Positions 24,482 through 33,584 of a stretch of DNA of 64,000 nt are shown here, piece after piece (position 1 is the stretch's first letter; every line of letters starts with the position of its first letter). Under the pieces are notes generated by a model that ran no database searches, was not told the origin of the DNA, and worked only from the letters and a program-made list of their open reading frames with translations. Source of the stretch: Labrenzia sp. R4_2 (GTDB lineage Bacteria > Pseudomonadota > Alphaproteobacteria > Rhizobiales > Stappiaceae); the NCBI RefSeq assembly GCF_017743865.1, contig NZ_JAGHRJ010000005.1:186001-250000 (forward strand). Direction: 5' to 3'. The position numbers were made by a program, and so were the translations under genes.

Positions 24482-25535
24482 TGAACCCTCCGGCAAGTCC
24501 CAATGCGCCCGCGACCCGCTCACCAACAAGACGCTGAAGAGAATTCAACGAGATAACCAAGAGCGACAACTGACCATAGGCGCCGGAGGGTTCAAACGTC
24601 TCACGCAATGGCGGCTGGAGCTTACCAAGAGTTTTCAAGGCGTTTTCGAACTCAAAGGTCATCGACCCGATTAGCCAAGCGTGTTCCTCCGGCATCATGG
24701 GTTCAAGATCCATGCTCTGGATCGCAGCCAATATCCCGTCCATTTCGGATGTCAGAAACACAACACCATTGCCGGACCGGGAGAACGGGATCCGGTTCGG
24801 CCTCGCCTTCTCTTCCGAGCTTCCAAGCGCAGGCGCAATGTTTTGGTCCCCAACGACGATCAGCGCCGTGGACAGCGTTTGAAACACATCTTCCAAGGCT
24901 TCCTGGTCGGTCTGATAACGGGCGTTGCTGCCGCCGGTTTCCAGAAGAGTTTTCGAGAAACCATCGGCATCGAACCAGGAGAGCATGACGTCCTGGGCAA
25001 TGCTGGCAACATTCTCAGAGATCGCCAGCGCATAAGAACACGTGAAGTCCCCGCGCTCCCCCTCTTCGCCAAGTACGACGGCGCCGGTCTTGTCGAATGC
25101 AATCAACTGAAGCGCTGTCAGCCCTTGCAAAGCCACACTTTTTTCCGACAGGCTTTCCGCCGTCCTTACGCTCTCATCTTGACCGCCATAGAGCTTGCGG
25201 ATCTGCCTTTGCGCAATGCCGCGTGGATCCGGCTGGAAGGCGAGACGGCTGATGCGGTCGTCTTCAATCAGGGGGCCAAGCCGCAGGAAATGGATGCGGG
25301 CAAACTGACTAACAGCATCTGAGAACACAACCTTGAAATCCGACTTCGCCTCATCCGTCGGTGCTTGGCAGACCTCTTTGACAGCCTCCGGCAAGCGGGC
25401 TGCAACATCAGAAAAAACCCTGGTCTCAGGTTGAATGTAGCCGGCAATCATCTTCTCGATCGGCTGCGTGAGATCAGCTGCAACTGCCGGCCATGTCATC
25501 AGGACCGCAGCCGCGGAGACAAGAATTCGCTTCAT
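24462..25535 (-). CDS. Imelysin family protein (second copy)
   Basis: This is a 357-residue periplasmic protein with a Sec signal peptide (MKRILVSAAAVLMTWPAVAA). It is the more divergent of two imelysin-like genes here: length and helical layout fit PF09375, with LGPLIEDDRISRLAFQPDPRGIAQRQIRKL and LTALQLIAFDK, but the GxHxxE motif seen in the first copy is replaced by the L-T-A-L-Q region. Such second copies are typical in this operon. The start overlaps the di-haem oxidase stop by one base (TGATG), so translation is coupled. Confidence 0.88.
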   Translation of the reverse strand: MKRILVSAAAVLMTWPAVAADLTQPIEKMIAGYIQPETRVFSDVAARLPEAVKEVCQAPTDEAKSDFKVVFSDAVSQFARIHFLRLGPLIEDDRISRLAFQPDPRGIAQRQIRKLYGGQDESVRTAESLSEKSVALQGLTALQLIAFDKTGAVVLGEEGERGDFTCSYALAISENVASIAQDVMLSWFDADGFSKTLLETGGSNARYQTDQEALEDVFQTLSTALIVVGDQNIAPALGSSEEKARPNRIPFSRSGNGVVFLTSEMDGILAAIQSMDLEPMMPEEHAWLIGSMTFEFENALKTLGKLQPPLRETFEPSGAYGQLSLLVISLNSLQRLVGERVAGALGLAGGFNALDGD

Positions 25536-27064
25536 CAAAGGGACTCCAGAAACCGGATGAGAGAGACGCGGTCGTTCGGCTCCATGGCGACCACCTGATT
25601 GCGGGCAGCTTCCGCTTCCCCGCCGTGCCACAGAACCGCTTCGAGCAGATTGCGCGCCCGGCCATCGTGCAGGAAACGGGTATGATTGTTGACCGTTTCC
25701 GTCAAGCCAATGCCCCAGAGCGGCGGGGTCCGCCACTCACGGCCCGAGGCATCGCCAACTGGGCGGTTGTCGGCCAGACCTTCGCCCATGTCATGCAGCA
25801 AGAGATCCGTATAAGGCCAGATCAGCTGAAACTGATGCGCCTGAGTTTTCGCATCCCGTCGCGTGACATATTTCGGCTGATGACAATTGGCGCAGCCCAC
25901 GTCGTAGAACAGCTCTTTGCCACGCAGAACTTGCGGATCAGATACATCGCGCCGGGCCGGAACTGCCAGGTTCTCCGAATAGAATGTAACCAATTCCATG
26001 ACCGGATCAGGCGCTTCCGACACCCCGAGATGCGCCTGTTCGCCGTGCGGCAAAACCCGGCATTCGGTCTGGCGTTGTGTGCAATCGCCATAATTGTCCG
26101 GTTTGTCCGGCGAACTGATGCCGATATCGCCAGAAAAGGCGCCGGCCGTCTGATCACGGATGTTCGGGTTGGACGCCTTCCAGCCGAACCGGCCGATGGT
26201 CAGCTCACCTGTCCGGCCGTCCCGGACCCGACTGACTTTGCCGGAAATCCCGTCTCCATTCAGATCATCAGGATCCGCCAAGGCTTCAATATCCCCGGGG
26301 TGAATCGCCTGCAGCAATCCGAGACCAATCATCGGCGGTGCGACCCGCGGCGAGATCAAGGTTTCGGGATGCATTTCGCCAAATCCAAGATCCCGGATCT
26401 TGTAGACGGGCTTTTGCAAGATAGCCGTTTGGCCGCTATTCAGCGGGACCACGATCTCTTCGTGTTCAATGTCGAAACGCCCTTCCCCGGCAAGGCCTGG
26501 GACAGCAAAAGCCTGAAACTGCCCGCCATATGTCGGCTCTGGGATGCGGAGCAGTCTTTTGTCCTGAAGGGCCGCCCGTTCTTCATCGTTTTGTGGCGGA
26601 ATGGAAAGGCGCAGGAAGAGGGAAACAGCCTCATCGCCCGGACGCGGCGGCCGCCCGCGGCCATCCTTCAAGTGGCAGCCCTGGCAGGAGCGCGCATTAT
26701 AGAGGGGCCCCAAACCGTCGGACGCCTTGGTGGAGGCAGGCGACGAGGCCCAGAACTTCTTGAAAAGCCCGTTGCCAACCTTGAAATTTTGCTCTTGCTC
26801 GAACGTCAGATTTGCAGTGGCATGAGAAAAAGCATCGCGGTTGATGCGCTTACGGGACGTACCGGCACCGCCCTGCATCTGTTCAAAGGTTTCTGCCTTG
26901 GAAAAATCATCGGTGAGCGGGAGGACGCTTAAAACCTTGGTCCGGTCCTGCTCTGACAGATCATCGCGATGGCTCAACAGCCCATCAGCCAAGGCGGTCT
27001 GGCCAATCAGGCCTGCACATAAAACAGCAGCGCCCAAAATGGCGCTTTGTCCTGGGACAGTCAT
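25535..27064 (-). CDS. Di-haem oxidoreductase (DUF1111 family)
   Basis: This is a 509-residue periplasmic c-type cytochrome of the family sometimes called thiol oxidoreductase. A signal peptide ends near ALA27. Two CxxCH haem sites are visible: CQGCH at residues 127-131 and CANCH near residue 380. Family blocks are FKKFWASSP, SDGLGPLYNARSCQGCH and RFLHDGRARNLLEAVLWHGGEAE near the C-terminus, resembling the MauG/peroxidase tail. It probably oxidises or reduces iron or a partner protein for the imelysins beside it. It lies second in the operon, 87 nt after the first imelysin gene. Confidence 0.93.
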   Translation of the reverse strand: MTVPGQSAILGAAVLCAGLIGQTALADGLLSHRDDLSEQDRTKVLSVLPLTDDFSKAETFEQMQGGAGTSRKRINRDAFSHATANLTFEQEQNFKVGNGLFKKFWASSPASTKASDGLGPLYNARSCQGCHLKDGRGRPPRPGDEAVSLFLRLSIPPQNDEERAALQDKRLLRIPEPTYGGQFQAFAVPGLAGEGRFDIEHEEIVVPLNSGQTAILQKPVYKIRDLGFGEMHPETLISPRVAPPMIGLGLLQAIHPGDIEALADPDDLNGDGISGKVSRVRDGRTGELTIGRFGWKASNPNIRDQTAGAFSGDIGISSPDKPDNYGDCTQRQTECRVLPHGEQAHLGVSEAPDPVMELVTFYSENLAVPARRDVSDPQVLRGKELFYDVGCANCHQPKYVTRRDAKTQAHQFQLIWPYTDLLLHDMGEGLADNRPVGDASGREWRTPPLWGIGLTETVNNHTRFLHDGRARNLLEAVLWHGGEAEAARNQVVAMEPNDRVSLIRFLESL

Positions 27065-27151
27065 AAGGTTCGCATCCTGAATTACGCCCGCCAGAGCCCC
27101 AATTCCGGCGGGCAATAATGGCGGGCAGCAGAACCACCCGCCATAAGGGTC

Positions 27152-28414
27152 TTACTCAAAAACTGCAGTCGGGTTGTCCAAGCTGTCAGAGCCTTCGAAA
27201 GCAATCTCATCGAGCTCAAGCACTTTCACGACACGCTCGATCGACGCGGTCTGGTCAACCAGCGCATCAACAGCCGCTTGAACGACAGCGTTGCCCTCGT
27301 CGTTGCCTTCGCCGATCATCTGATCATACGCTTCACCAGCTTCGGCGCGCGCTTTCATCGCTTCGAATGCAGCCAGCGTGGCGTCCAGCTTGGTTTGCAT
27401 TTCTTGCGCTAGAGCCGGATCTTTCGCGGCGACCATCTCGGCAAGGGATGCGCCCTTCACATCGTTGCCGAGCGGGCTCTTGTATTCACCGAAATAGACG
27501 TTCCGGATGCCGACAACATCGTTGTAGTGAGACATGTGCGTGTTGTCGGAGAAGCAGTCATGCTCTTCTTCCGGATCGTGCAGCATGAGGCCAAGCTTCA
27601 TCCGCTCACCGGCCAGTTCGCCATAAGAAAGAGAGCCCATTCCGGTCAGGATGGTCGCCAGACCGCCGGCTTCCCCCTTGCCGCCCAGTTCTTCGCGCGC
27701 AGCTCCGCCCGGTGCCCAGGCAGCAACCATTTCCTCAAGATCGGTAATCAGAAGTTCCGTCGCAGCTTTGAGGTATTGCGCACGACGCTCGCAATTGCCA
27801 CCCGTGCAATTGGCTGCATCGAAATCACTGGCCGGACGATTGCCGGCACCTGCATCTGTGCCGTTGAGATCTTGCCCCCAAAGCAGAAATTCGATTGCGT
27901 GGTAACCGGTGGCCACGTTGGCTTCAACTTCCCCTGCTTCCTGCAGGGATTCGGCCAGAAGAGCCGGCGTGATCACGCTGGCATCGATGGTCTCGCCCCC
28001 GACTTTCAGGGTCGGATTGGCAATCACGTTGGCTGCATAAAATGCGTTCTCTTCGGAATCCTCGCCATAAGAAACGTCGACATAATCGATCAGTCCCTCA
28101 TCCAGCGGCCAGGCGTTCACCTTGCCTTCCCAATCGTCGACGATGGCATTGCCGAAACGGTAGGCTTCTGTCTGCTGATACGGGTTGCGAGCTTCGATCC
28201 AGGCTTTGCGCGCCGCGGCCAGGTTGGCGTCGGTCGGCTCGGCAATCAGCTTGTCGATCGCGCCCTGGAGCGTTTTTGCTGTTTCAAGAGAGTCGGAATA
28301 CTTGGCATAAGCAATATCGCTGTATGTGCCGAGAACATCGGCAGGCGCTGCGGCCATTGCAGGCGTTGCCAGAAGGGTTGTTGCCGCAAGAAGCGCGCGC
28401 GTTAGGGATTTCAT
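27152..28414 (-). CDS. Imelysin family protein (IrpA-like)
   Basis: This is a 420-residue periplasmic protein with a Sec signal peptide (AMAAAPA cleavage near residue 22). It carries the imelysin GxHxxE motif as GYHAIEFLLWGQD at residues 170-182. Imelysins/IrpA proteins are iron-regulated, two four-helix-bundle proteins needed for growth at low iron in some bacteria; the motif is thought to bind metal. It is the first gene of the iron operon (imelysin, di-haem protein, imelysin 2, DUF1513). A palindrome resembling the Irr box lies about 155 bp upstream, which suggests iron/haem control. Confidence 0.94.
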   Translation of the reverse strand: MKSLTRALLAATTLLATPAMAAAPADVLGTYSDIAYAKYSDSLETAKTLQGAIDKLIAEPTDANLAAARKAWIEARNPYQQTEAYRFGNAIVDDWEGKVNAWPLDEGLIDYVDVSYGEDSEENAFYAANVIANPTLKVGGETIDASVITPALLAESLQEAGEVEANVATGYHAIEFLLWGQDLNGTDAGAGNRPASDFDAANCTGGNCERRAQYLKAATELLITDLEEMVAAWAPGGAAREELGGKGEAGGLATILTGMGSLSYGELAGERMKLGLMLHDPEEEHDCFSDNTHMSHYNDVVGIRNVYFGEYKSPLGNDVKGASLAEMVAAKDPALAQEMQTKLDATLAAFEAMKARAEAGEAYDQMIGEGNDEGNAVVQAAVDALVDQTASIERVVKVLELDEIAFEGSDSLDNPTAVFE

Positions 28415-28569
28415 TGGATTGTTCCTAAATCCGGGGCAATGCAAACGGCCGGAGACCCGATCTGCATGCATTTTTGAAAAATCTGCAGCGCGATCCTGCG
28501 CCGCCCGGACAATGAAAAACATTTCATGAATAAAAAAGTCAAGTTATAAAATTGAGAAAAATCAATATA

Positions 28570-28584
28570 TTAGAATGATTCCAA
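28570..28584. promoter_or_regulatory. Candidate Irr box (iron control element)
   Basis: TTAGAAT-G-ATTCCAA is a near-perfect palindrome that resembles the rhizobial Irr/ICE consensus (TTTAGAA...TTCTAAA). It lies in the AT-rich 352-bp gap between the imelysin operon (start 28414) and the terB-like gene (start 28767). Nothing else is recognised in this gap. Confidence 0.5.
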
Positions 28585-28766
28585 AAAAGTTGAAGGTCAA
28601 AATCCACTTTTCTGCACTATTCAAAAGTTTTAAACCGCTTCCCAACTGTTTGATGCTAAACATGGAATAAGCCCTGTCGGGCCAAGAGAGAGTTTGAGAC
28701 TACGTAGTACACCTAAGTGCACTGCCGAATGGCTGGTCCGCCGGCCAAACAACAGGGACTGACCGT

Positions 28767-29240
28767 ATGCTGAACGCGCTGAAGAGCTTCGTCCGGGAGA
28801 TCACGTTCGGAGACAGTGGCAAGAAAACATTTGCCGAGGACGACAAGCGGCTCGCAGCCGCCGCACTGCTGTTTCATCTGGTAGACATCGACGGCATCAT
28901 TGAAGACAGCGAGAGCGAGAAACTTCGGCAGATTCTGCAGGCGCGTTATGAGCTCTCTGACGAAGAGACCAGCGAACTGATCGCAGCGGCCAAACAGCGC
29001 GATGAAGAGGCGGTCGACCTTTACGGCTTCACCTCCGTTTTGAAACGCACGACAGACGAAGCGGAACGCCTCGCCATCATCGAGATGATGTGGGAAATCG
29101 TTTATGCGGACGGCCACGTGCATGAATTTGAAGACAACACCATCTGGCGGGTTGCCGAGCTGCTGGGAGTTTCGTCCCGGGACCGGATGACACTGCGCCA
29201 CAAGGTGGCCAAAACCGCGCCGGAAGCTGACGAGGCTTGA
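28767..29240 (+). CDS. TerB-like tellurite resistance domain protein
   Basis: This is a 157-residue all-helical cytoplasmic protein of the TerB (TerB-like, PF05099) superfamily. The two internally related Asp-rich segments that bind metal in TerB are visible as HLVDIDGIIEDSESEKLRQIL (residues ~33-53) and IVYADGHVHEFEDNTIWRVAELLGV (~111-135). Stand-alone TerB-like proteins of Alphaproteobacteria have no settled role; tellurite resistance should not be assumed. It is a single gene ahead of the amidotransferase gene. Confidence 0.88.
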   Translation: MLNALKSFVREITFGDSGKKTFAEDDKRLAAAALLFHLVDIDGIIEDSESEKLRQILQARYELSDEETSELIAAAKQRDEEAVDLYGFTSVLKRTTDEAERLAIIEMMWEIVYADGHVHEFEDNTIWRVAELLGVSSRDRMTLRHKVAKTAPEADEA

Positions 29241-29333
29241 GGCTCACAAATCTTAAGGCTTTATCACAATCGCGGCGCAACCAAACCGCGCAAGAGACTC
29301 GATTTTTTCAGGCTGCTCGCTAATATTGGATCT

Positions 29334-30089
29334 ATGGATTTTTCTTCGAACCACGGAACGTATCGCCCCAAAGTGCTGATTGTCCTGCACCAGGAACATT
29401 CCTCGCCCGGACGGGTGGGGCACGAGCTGGTGAAACGCGGTTTTGCACTCGACATTCGCAAACCCCGCTTTGGTGACAGCCTCCCGGATACCATGCGCGA
29501 CCATGCCGGTGCCGTTATCTTTGGCGGACCGATGAGCGCCAATGATCCGGACGGGTTCGTTCAAAAGGAAATCGACTGGATCAAGGTTCCGCTTCAGGAA
29601 GAAGCACCGTTTCTCGGCATTTGCCTTGGTGCGCAGATGATGGTGAAGCAGCTTGGCGGCGCAGTTTCCGGTCACCGGGATGAGCTGGTTGAAATCGGCT
29701 ATTACCCGCTGAAACCAACCGACGCGGGTAAAGACCTGATGGATTGGCCCAAGAAAGTGTATCAGTGGCACCGGGAAGGGTTCGATCTGCCGTCGGGCGC
29801 GGATCTGCTGGCAACCAGCCCAACTTATCCCAACCAGGCCATTCGCGTTGGTCCGGCGGCATACGGGATTCAGTTCCACCCGGAACTCACCCACCAAATG
29901 ATGGTGAAATGGACCACAAAGGGCGCTCCGCGGATGGAACTTCCCGGGGCGCAGCAACGCCGCGATCATTTTGCCGGACGCTTCGTCTACGACACCGCGG
30001 TCCGCGCTTGGCTGGACCGGTTTCTGGACCTTTGGATTGGCACCGCCGAAGCGCCTGTTCAGCACGGCCGTTTAAAGGCGGCCGAGTAA
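29334..30089 (+). CDS. Class I glutamine amidotransferase
   Basis: This is a 251-residue protein with the full class I catalytic triad: nucleophile Cys in FLGICLGAQMM (residues ~93-103), and His-x-Glu in YGIQFHPELTH (~178-188). It resembles free-standing GATase1 proteins of the YfeJ/gamma-glutamyl-GMP-like group that act alone (for example hydrolysing a gamma-glutamyl bond) rather than as a synthetase subunit. Substrate unknown. A shared bidirectional terminator separates it from the convergent pyc gene. Confidence 0.9.
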   Translation: MDFSSNHGTYRPKVLIVLHQEHSSPGRVGHELVKRGFALDIRKPRFGDSLPDTMRDHAGAVIFGGPMSANDPDGFVQKEIDWIKVPLQEEAPFLGICLGAQMMVKQLGGAVSGHRDELVEIGYYPLKPTDAGKDLMDWPKKVYQWHREGFDLPSGADLLATSPTYPNQAIRVGPAAYGIQFHPELTHQMMVKWTTKGAPRMELPGAQQRRDHFAGRFVYDTAVRAWLDRFLDLWIGTAEAPVQHGRLKAAE

Positions 30090-30116
30090 GCCGCTCTTTG
30101 CATCGCTTGGAGGAGT

Positions 30117-30146
30117 AAAAGGGCCGCTTGCGCGGCCCTTTATTTA
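30117..30146. terminator. Bidirectional Rho-independent terminator
   Basis: An AAAGGGCCGC / GCGGCCCTTT stem with a 4-nt loop is flanked by A-rich and T-rich runs. It serves the amidotransferase (plus) and pyc (minus) genes. Confidence 0.85.
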
Positions 30147-33100
30147 TGCCTCGAACACCACCAGGAGGTCTTTGGCATCGATCTGAGCACCCGGTGTGAC
30201 GAGCACTTCGGAGACCTTGCCATCGCGCTCGGCGTGAAGGGCGGTTTCCATCTTCATGGCTTCGATCGAGACGAGCACATCGCCGGCCTTGACCTCCTGT
30301 CCGGCAGCAATCGCAACCGTGGAGATGACGCCCGGCATTGGCGCACCAACATGGGCCGCATTGCCGTCTTCGGCCTTGCGCATGGCAGCTGCCCCGACCG
30401 CACCATGCGCCCTGTCCGGAACCTTGACGTTGCGCGGCTGACCGTTGAGCTCGAAGAAGACTTTCTTCTCGCCCTTCTCATCGGTTTCACCGATGGCCTG
30501 ACAGCGGACCACAAGTGTCTTGCCGGGCTCCAGATCAACAAAGATCTCGTCGCCTGATTCAAGACCGTAGAAATAGACCGGTGTCGGCAGCACGGAGGTC
30601 GGTCCATATTGCTGCTGCGCCTTGTCGAAATCGGTGAAGACCTTCGGGTACATCAGATAGGATGCCAGCTCCGTATCATCGATGTCGTGACCTGTTGCAG
30701 CCGCAGCGGCTGCCCGTTCAGCTTCAAGGTCCGCCTCTTCCAGCAGAGACCCCGGGCGAACGGTAATCGGCTTTTCCCCTTTCAGCGCTTTTTCCTGAAT
30801 TGCCTTCGGCCATCCGCCCGGAGACTGGCCGAGGTCACCATGCAGCATCTTCACGACACTGTCCGGGAAGGCAACATCCTTGGCCGGGTCTTCGACATCG
30901 GCAACGCTGAGGCCCTGGCTCACCATCATCAGCGCCATGTCGCCAACCACCTTGGAGGATGGCGTTACCTTGACGATGTCGCCAAACATTTGGTTGGCAT
31001 CGGCATACGCTTGGGCAACTTCGTGCCAGCGTGTTTCCAGACCGAGAGACCGCGCCTGTTCCTTCAGGTTGGTGAACTGTCCGCCAGGCATTTCGTGTAG
31101 GTAAACCTCTGAAGCTCCAGAGCGAAGGTCGCTTTCAAACGCTCTGTACTGCGCGCGAACGGCTTCCCAATAGAAGGAGATCTGGCGGATTGTCGCCGCA
31201 TCAAGGCCCGTATCCCGATCCGTGCCCCGCAGCGCCTCCACAATAGATCCAAGGCACGGCTGCGACGTCAGACCGGACAAGGCATCCATGGCCGCATCGA
31301 CCGCATCGACCCCGGCTTCAACGGCGGCCAAAATGGTGGAGGCCGCAATGCCAGAGGTGTCATGGGTGTGGAAGTGGATCGGCAGGCCGACCTCTTCTTT
31401 CAGCGCTGTCACCAGGATCTTGGCCGCCTGCGGCTTCAACAACCCAGCCATGTCCTTGATGCCGAGGATATGGGCACCGGCTGCTTCCAGTTCCTTCGCC
31501 AGATTGACGTAGTATTTCAAATCATATTTCGGACGCGCACTGTCCAGCATATCGCCGGTGTAGCAAAGCACACCCTCACAGAGTTTTCCGGTTTCCTGGA
31601 CCGCATCCATGGAAACGCGCATATTCTCAACCCAGTTCAGACAGTCAAAGACGCGGAAAAGATCCACGCCGTTTTCGGCTGCCTGATGGACGAAGAACTT
31701 GACCACATTGTCCGGATAGTTGGTGTAACCAACCCCGTTCGAGCCCCGCAACAGCATCTGGAGCAGGATGTTCGGCGCTCGTTCGCGGATCTGATGCAGC
31801 CGCTCCCAGGGGCTTTCCGTCAAGAAGCGCATGGACACGTCGAACGTGGCACCGCCCCAGCATTCCAGGGAAAAGAGCGTCGGCAGACCGGTCGCATAAG
31901 CATCCGCGATGTTGACGATGTCGTGGGAGCGCATGCGGGTCGCCAGCAAAGACTGGTGGCCGTCACGCATCGTCGTGTCGGTGAGAAGCGCTCTTTTTTC
32001 CGACTTCATCCAGTCGGCAAAGCCTTTCGGACCGAGCTCATCCAGAAGCTGGCGCGTACCCTTGGGTTTCTCATCGCCAAAATCCGGTACGACCGGCGCG
32101 GCCGCATCTTTCGGCGGGCGCACCCGGTCCTTGGTCTCCGGGTGCCCGTTGACCGAGACGTCGGCAATATAGGTGAGCAGCTTGGTTGCCCGATCCTGGC
32201 GTTTTGTCTGTTCAAACAGCGCAGGCGTGTCGTCGATGAAGCGGGTGGTATAGGTTTGGGCGCGGAAATCGGCATGATCGATTATGTTTTCCAAAAACAC
32301 CAGATTGGTCGCGACGCCGCGGATCCGGAACTCACGCAAGGCGCGGTCCATGCGTTTGCGCGCATCTTCGGCCGTCGGCGCCCAGGCCGTCACTTTTTCA
32401 AGAAGCGGATCATAGAACCGGGTGATCACCGCCCCTGAATAAGCGGTCCCGCCATCGAGGCGGATACCGAAGCCGGTCGCGCCGCGATACGCGGTGATGC
32501 GGCCATAATCCGGAATGAAGTTTTGCTCCGGATCTTCCGTGGTGATCCGGCATTGCAAGGCGTGACCGTTGAGGCGAATGTTCTCCTGCGCCGGGACACC
32601 GCTTTCCGGCGTTCCGATCTTTTCACCATCGGCGATGTGGATCTGTGCCTGGACGATATCGATGCCGGTGACTTCTTCGGTCACCGTGTGTTCGACCTGG
32701 ACCCGAGGGTTGACTTCGATGAAGTAAATCGCGCCCGTGTCTGCATCCATCAGGAACTCGACAGTTCCCGCGCCGCGATAGTTCACCGCCCGGCCAATTT
32801 TCAGACCGTATTCGCAAAGCTCGCCGCGCTTGGCATCATCGAGATAAGGCGCCGGGGCCCGCTCGACCACCTTCTGGTGGCGCCGCTGGATCGAGCAATC
32901 CCGCTCAAAGAGATGAACAACAGTTTCACCGTCCCCAAGGATCTGGACTTCGACGTGGCGCGCCCGTTGAACCAGTTTCTCCAGATAAATCTCGTCCTTG
33001 CCGAAGGCGGCCTTGGCTTCCCGCTTGGCAGCCAGCACTTCCTTTTCAAGAGTTGCCTCGTCCGGAATGACGCGCATGCCCCGGCCACCGCCGCCCCAGG

Positions 33101-33584
33101 ACGCTTTCAACATCACCGGGTAGCCGATCTCCAGAGCCTGCTTCTTGATCTCATTCAGATCGTCAGGTAGTGGGTCCGTTGCCGGCATGACCGGCACGCC
33201 AGCCTCGATTGCCAGGTTGCGGGCGGCCACCTTGTTGCCCAGACGGCGCATCGTCTCGGATTTTGGCCCGATAAAGGTGATCCTAGCCGTTTCGCAGGCA
33301 TCCACGAATTCCGGGCTTTCCGACAACAGGCCATAGCCCGGGTGAATGGCGTCAGCGCCGGAATGTTTGGCAACTCGAATAATCTCGTCGATGGACAGAT
33401 AAGCCTCGATCGGACCAAGACCCTTGCCGACCTGATACGCCTCATCGGCCTTGAACCGATGCAGAGCCAGTTTGTCTTGCTCGGCATAGATCGCAACGGT
33501 CTTCAGACCGAGTTCGTTGGCAGCCCGGAAAACCCGGATTGCAATTTCAGACCGGTTCGCAACGAGAATTTTTCTTATCGCCAA
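30144..33584 (-). CDS. pyc: Pyruvate carboxylase
   Basis: This is a 1146-residue biotin enzyme making oxaloacetate from pyruvate, bicarbonate and ATP. Domain order is biotin carboxylase (residues ~1-450, ILVANRSEIAIRVFRAANELG and the GGGGRGMR ATP loop), carboxyltransferase (~525-800, MRDGHQSLLATRMRS with metal ligands), allosteric/PYC-OADA linker, and a C-terminal biotinyl domain with EAMKMETALHAE. Start choice: TTG at 33584 gives the canonical (M)AIRKILVANRSEIA and has AGGGGGAG 8 nt upstream. GTG/ATG codons at 33623 and 33614 lack a ribosome-binding site. Size equals rhizobial pyruvate carboxylases. Confidence 0.97.
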   Translation of the reverse strand: MAIRKILVANRSEIAIRVFRAANELGLKTVAIYAEQDKLALHRFKADEAYQVGKGLGPIEAYLSIDEIIRVAKHSGADAIHPGYGLLSESPEFVDACETARITFIGPKSETMRRLGNKVAARNLAIEAGVPVMPATDPLPDDLNEIKKQALEIGYPVMLKASWGGGGRGMRVIPDEATLEKEVLAAKREAKAAFGKDEIYLEKLVQRARHVEVQILGDGETVVHLFERDCSIQRRHQKVVERAPAPYLDDAKRGELCEYGLKIGRAVNYRGAGTVEFLMDADTGAIYFIEVNPRVQVEHTVTEEVTGIDIVQAQIHIADGEKIGTPESGVPAQENIRLNGHALQCRITTEDPEQNFIPDYGRITAYRGATGFGIRLDGGTAYSGAVITRFYDPLLEKVTAWAPTAEDARKRMDRALREFRIRGVATNLVFLENIIDHADFRAQTYTTRFIDDTPALFEQTKRQDRATKLLTYIADVSVNGHPETKDRVRPPKDAAAPVVPDFGDEKPKGTRQLLDELGPKGFADWMKSEKRALLTDTTMRDGHQSLLATRMRSHDIVNIADAYATGLPTLFSLECWGGATFDVSMRFLTESPWERLHQIRERAPNILLQMLLRGSNGVGYTNYPDNVVKFFVHQAAENGVDLFRVFDCLNWVENMRVSMDAVQETGKLCEGVLCYTGDMLDSARPKYDLKYYVNLAKELEAAGAHILGIKDMAGLLKPQAAKILVTALKEEVGLPIHFHTHDTSGIAASTILAAVEAGVDAVDAAMDALSGLTSQPCLGSIVEALRGTDRDTGLDAATIRQISFYWEAVRAQYRAFESDLRSGASEVYLHEMPGGQFTNLKEQARSLGLETRWHEVAQAYADANQMFGDIVKVTPSSKVVGDMALMMVSQGLSVADVEDPAKDVAFPDSVVKMLHGDLGQSPGGWPKAIQEKALKGEKPITVRPGSLLEEADLEAERAAAAAATGHDIDDTELASYLMYPKVFTDFDKAQQQYGPTSVLPTPVYFYGLESGDEIFVDLEPGKTLVVRCQAIGETDEKGEKKVFFELNGQPRNVKVPDRAHGAVGAAAMRKAEDGNAAHVGAPMPGVISTVAIAAGQEVKAGDVLVSIEAMKMETALHAERDGKVSEVLVTPGAQIDAKDLLVVFEA

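Noticed and set aside
25493-26932. 479-codon open frame on the plus strand
   Set aside because: It is antisense to the di-haem oxidase gene, whose haem motifs and signal peptide are clear. The antisense translation has no domain and no ribosome-binding site.
28767-29240. Tellurite resistance locus
   Set aside because: Only a lone TerB-like gene is present; no terZ, terA, terC or terD genes are near.
31362-32438. 358-codon open frame on the plus strand
   Set aside because: It lies antisense to pyruvate carboxylase and reflects its codon bias.
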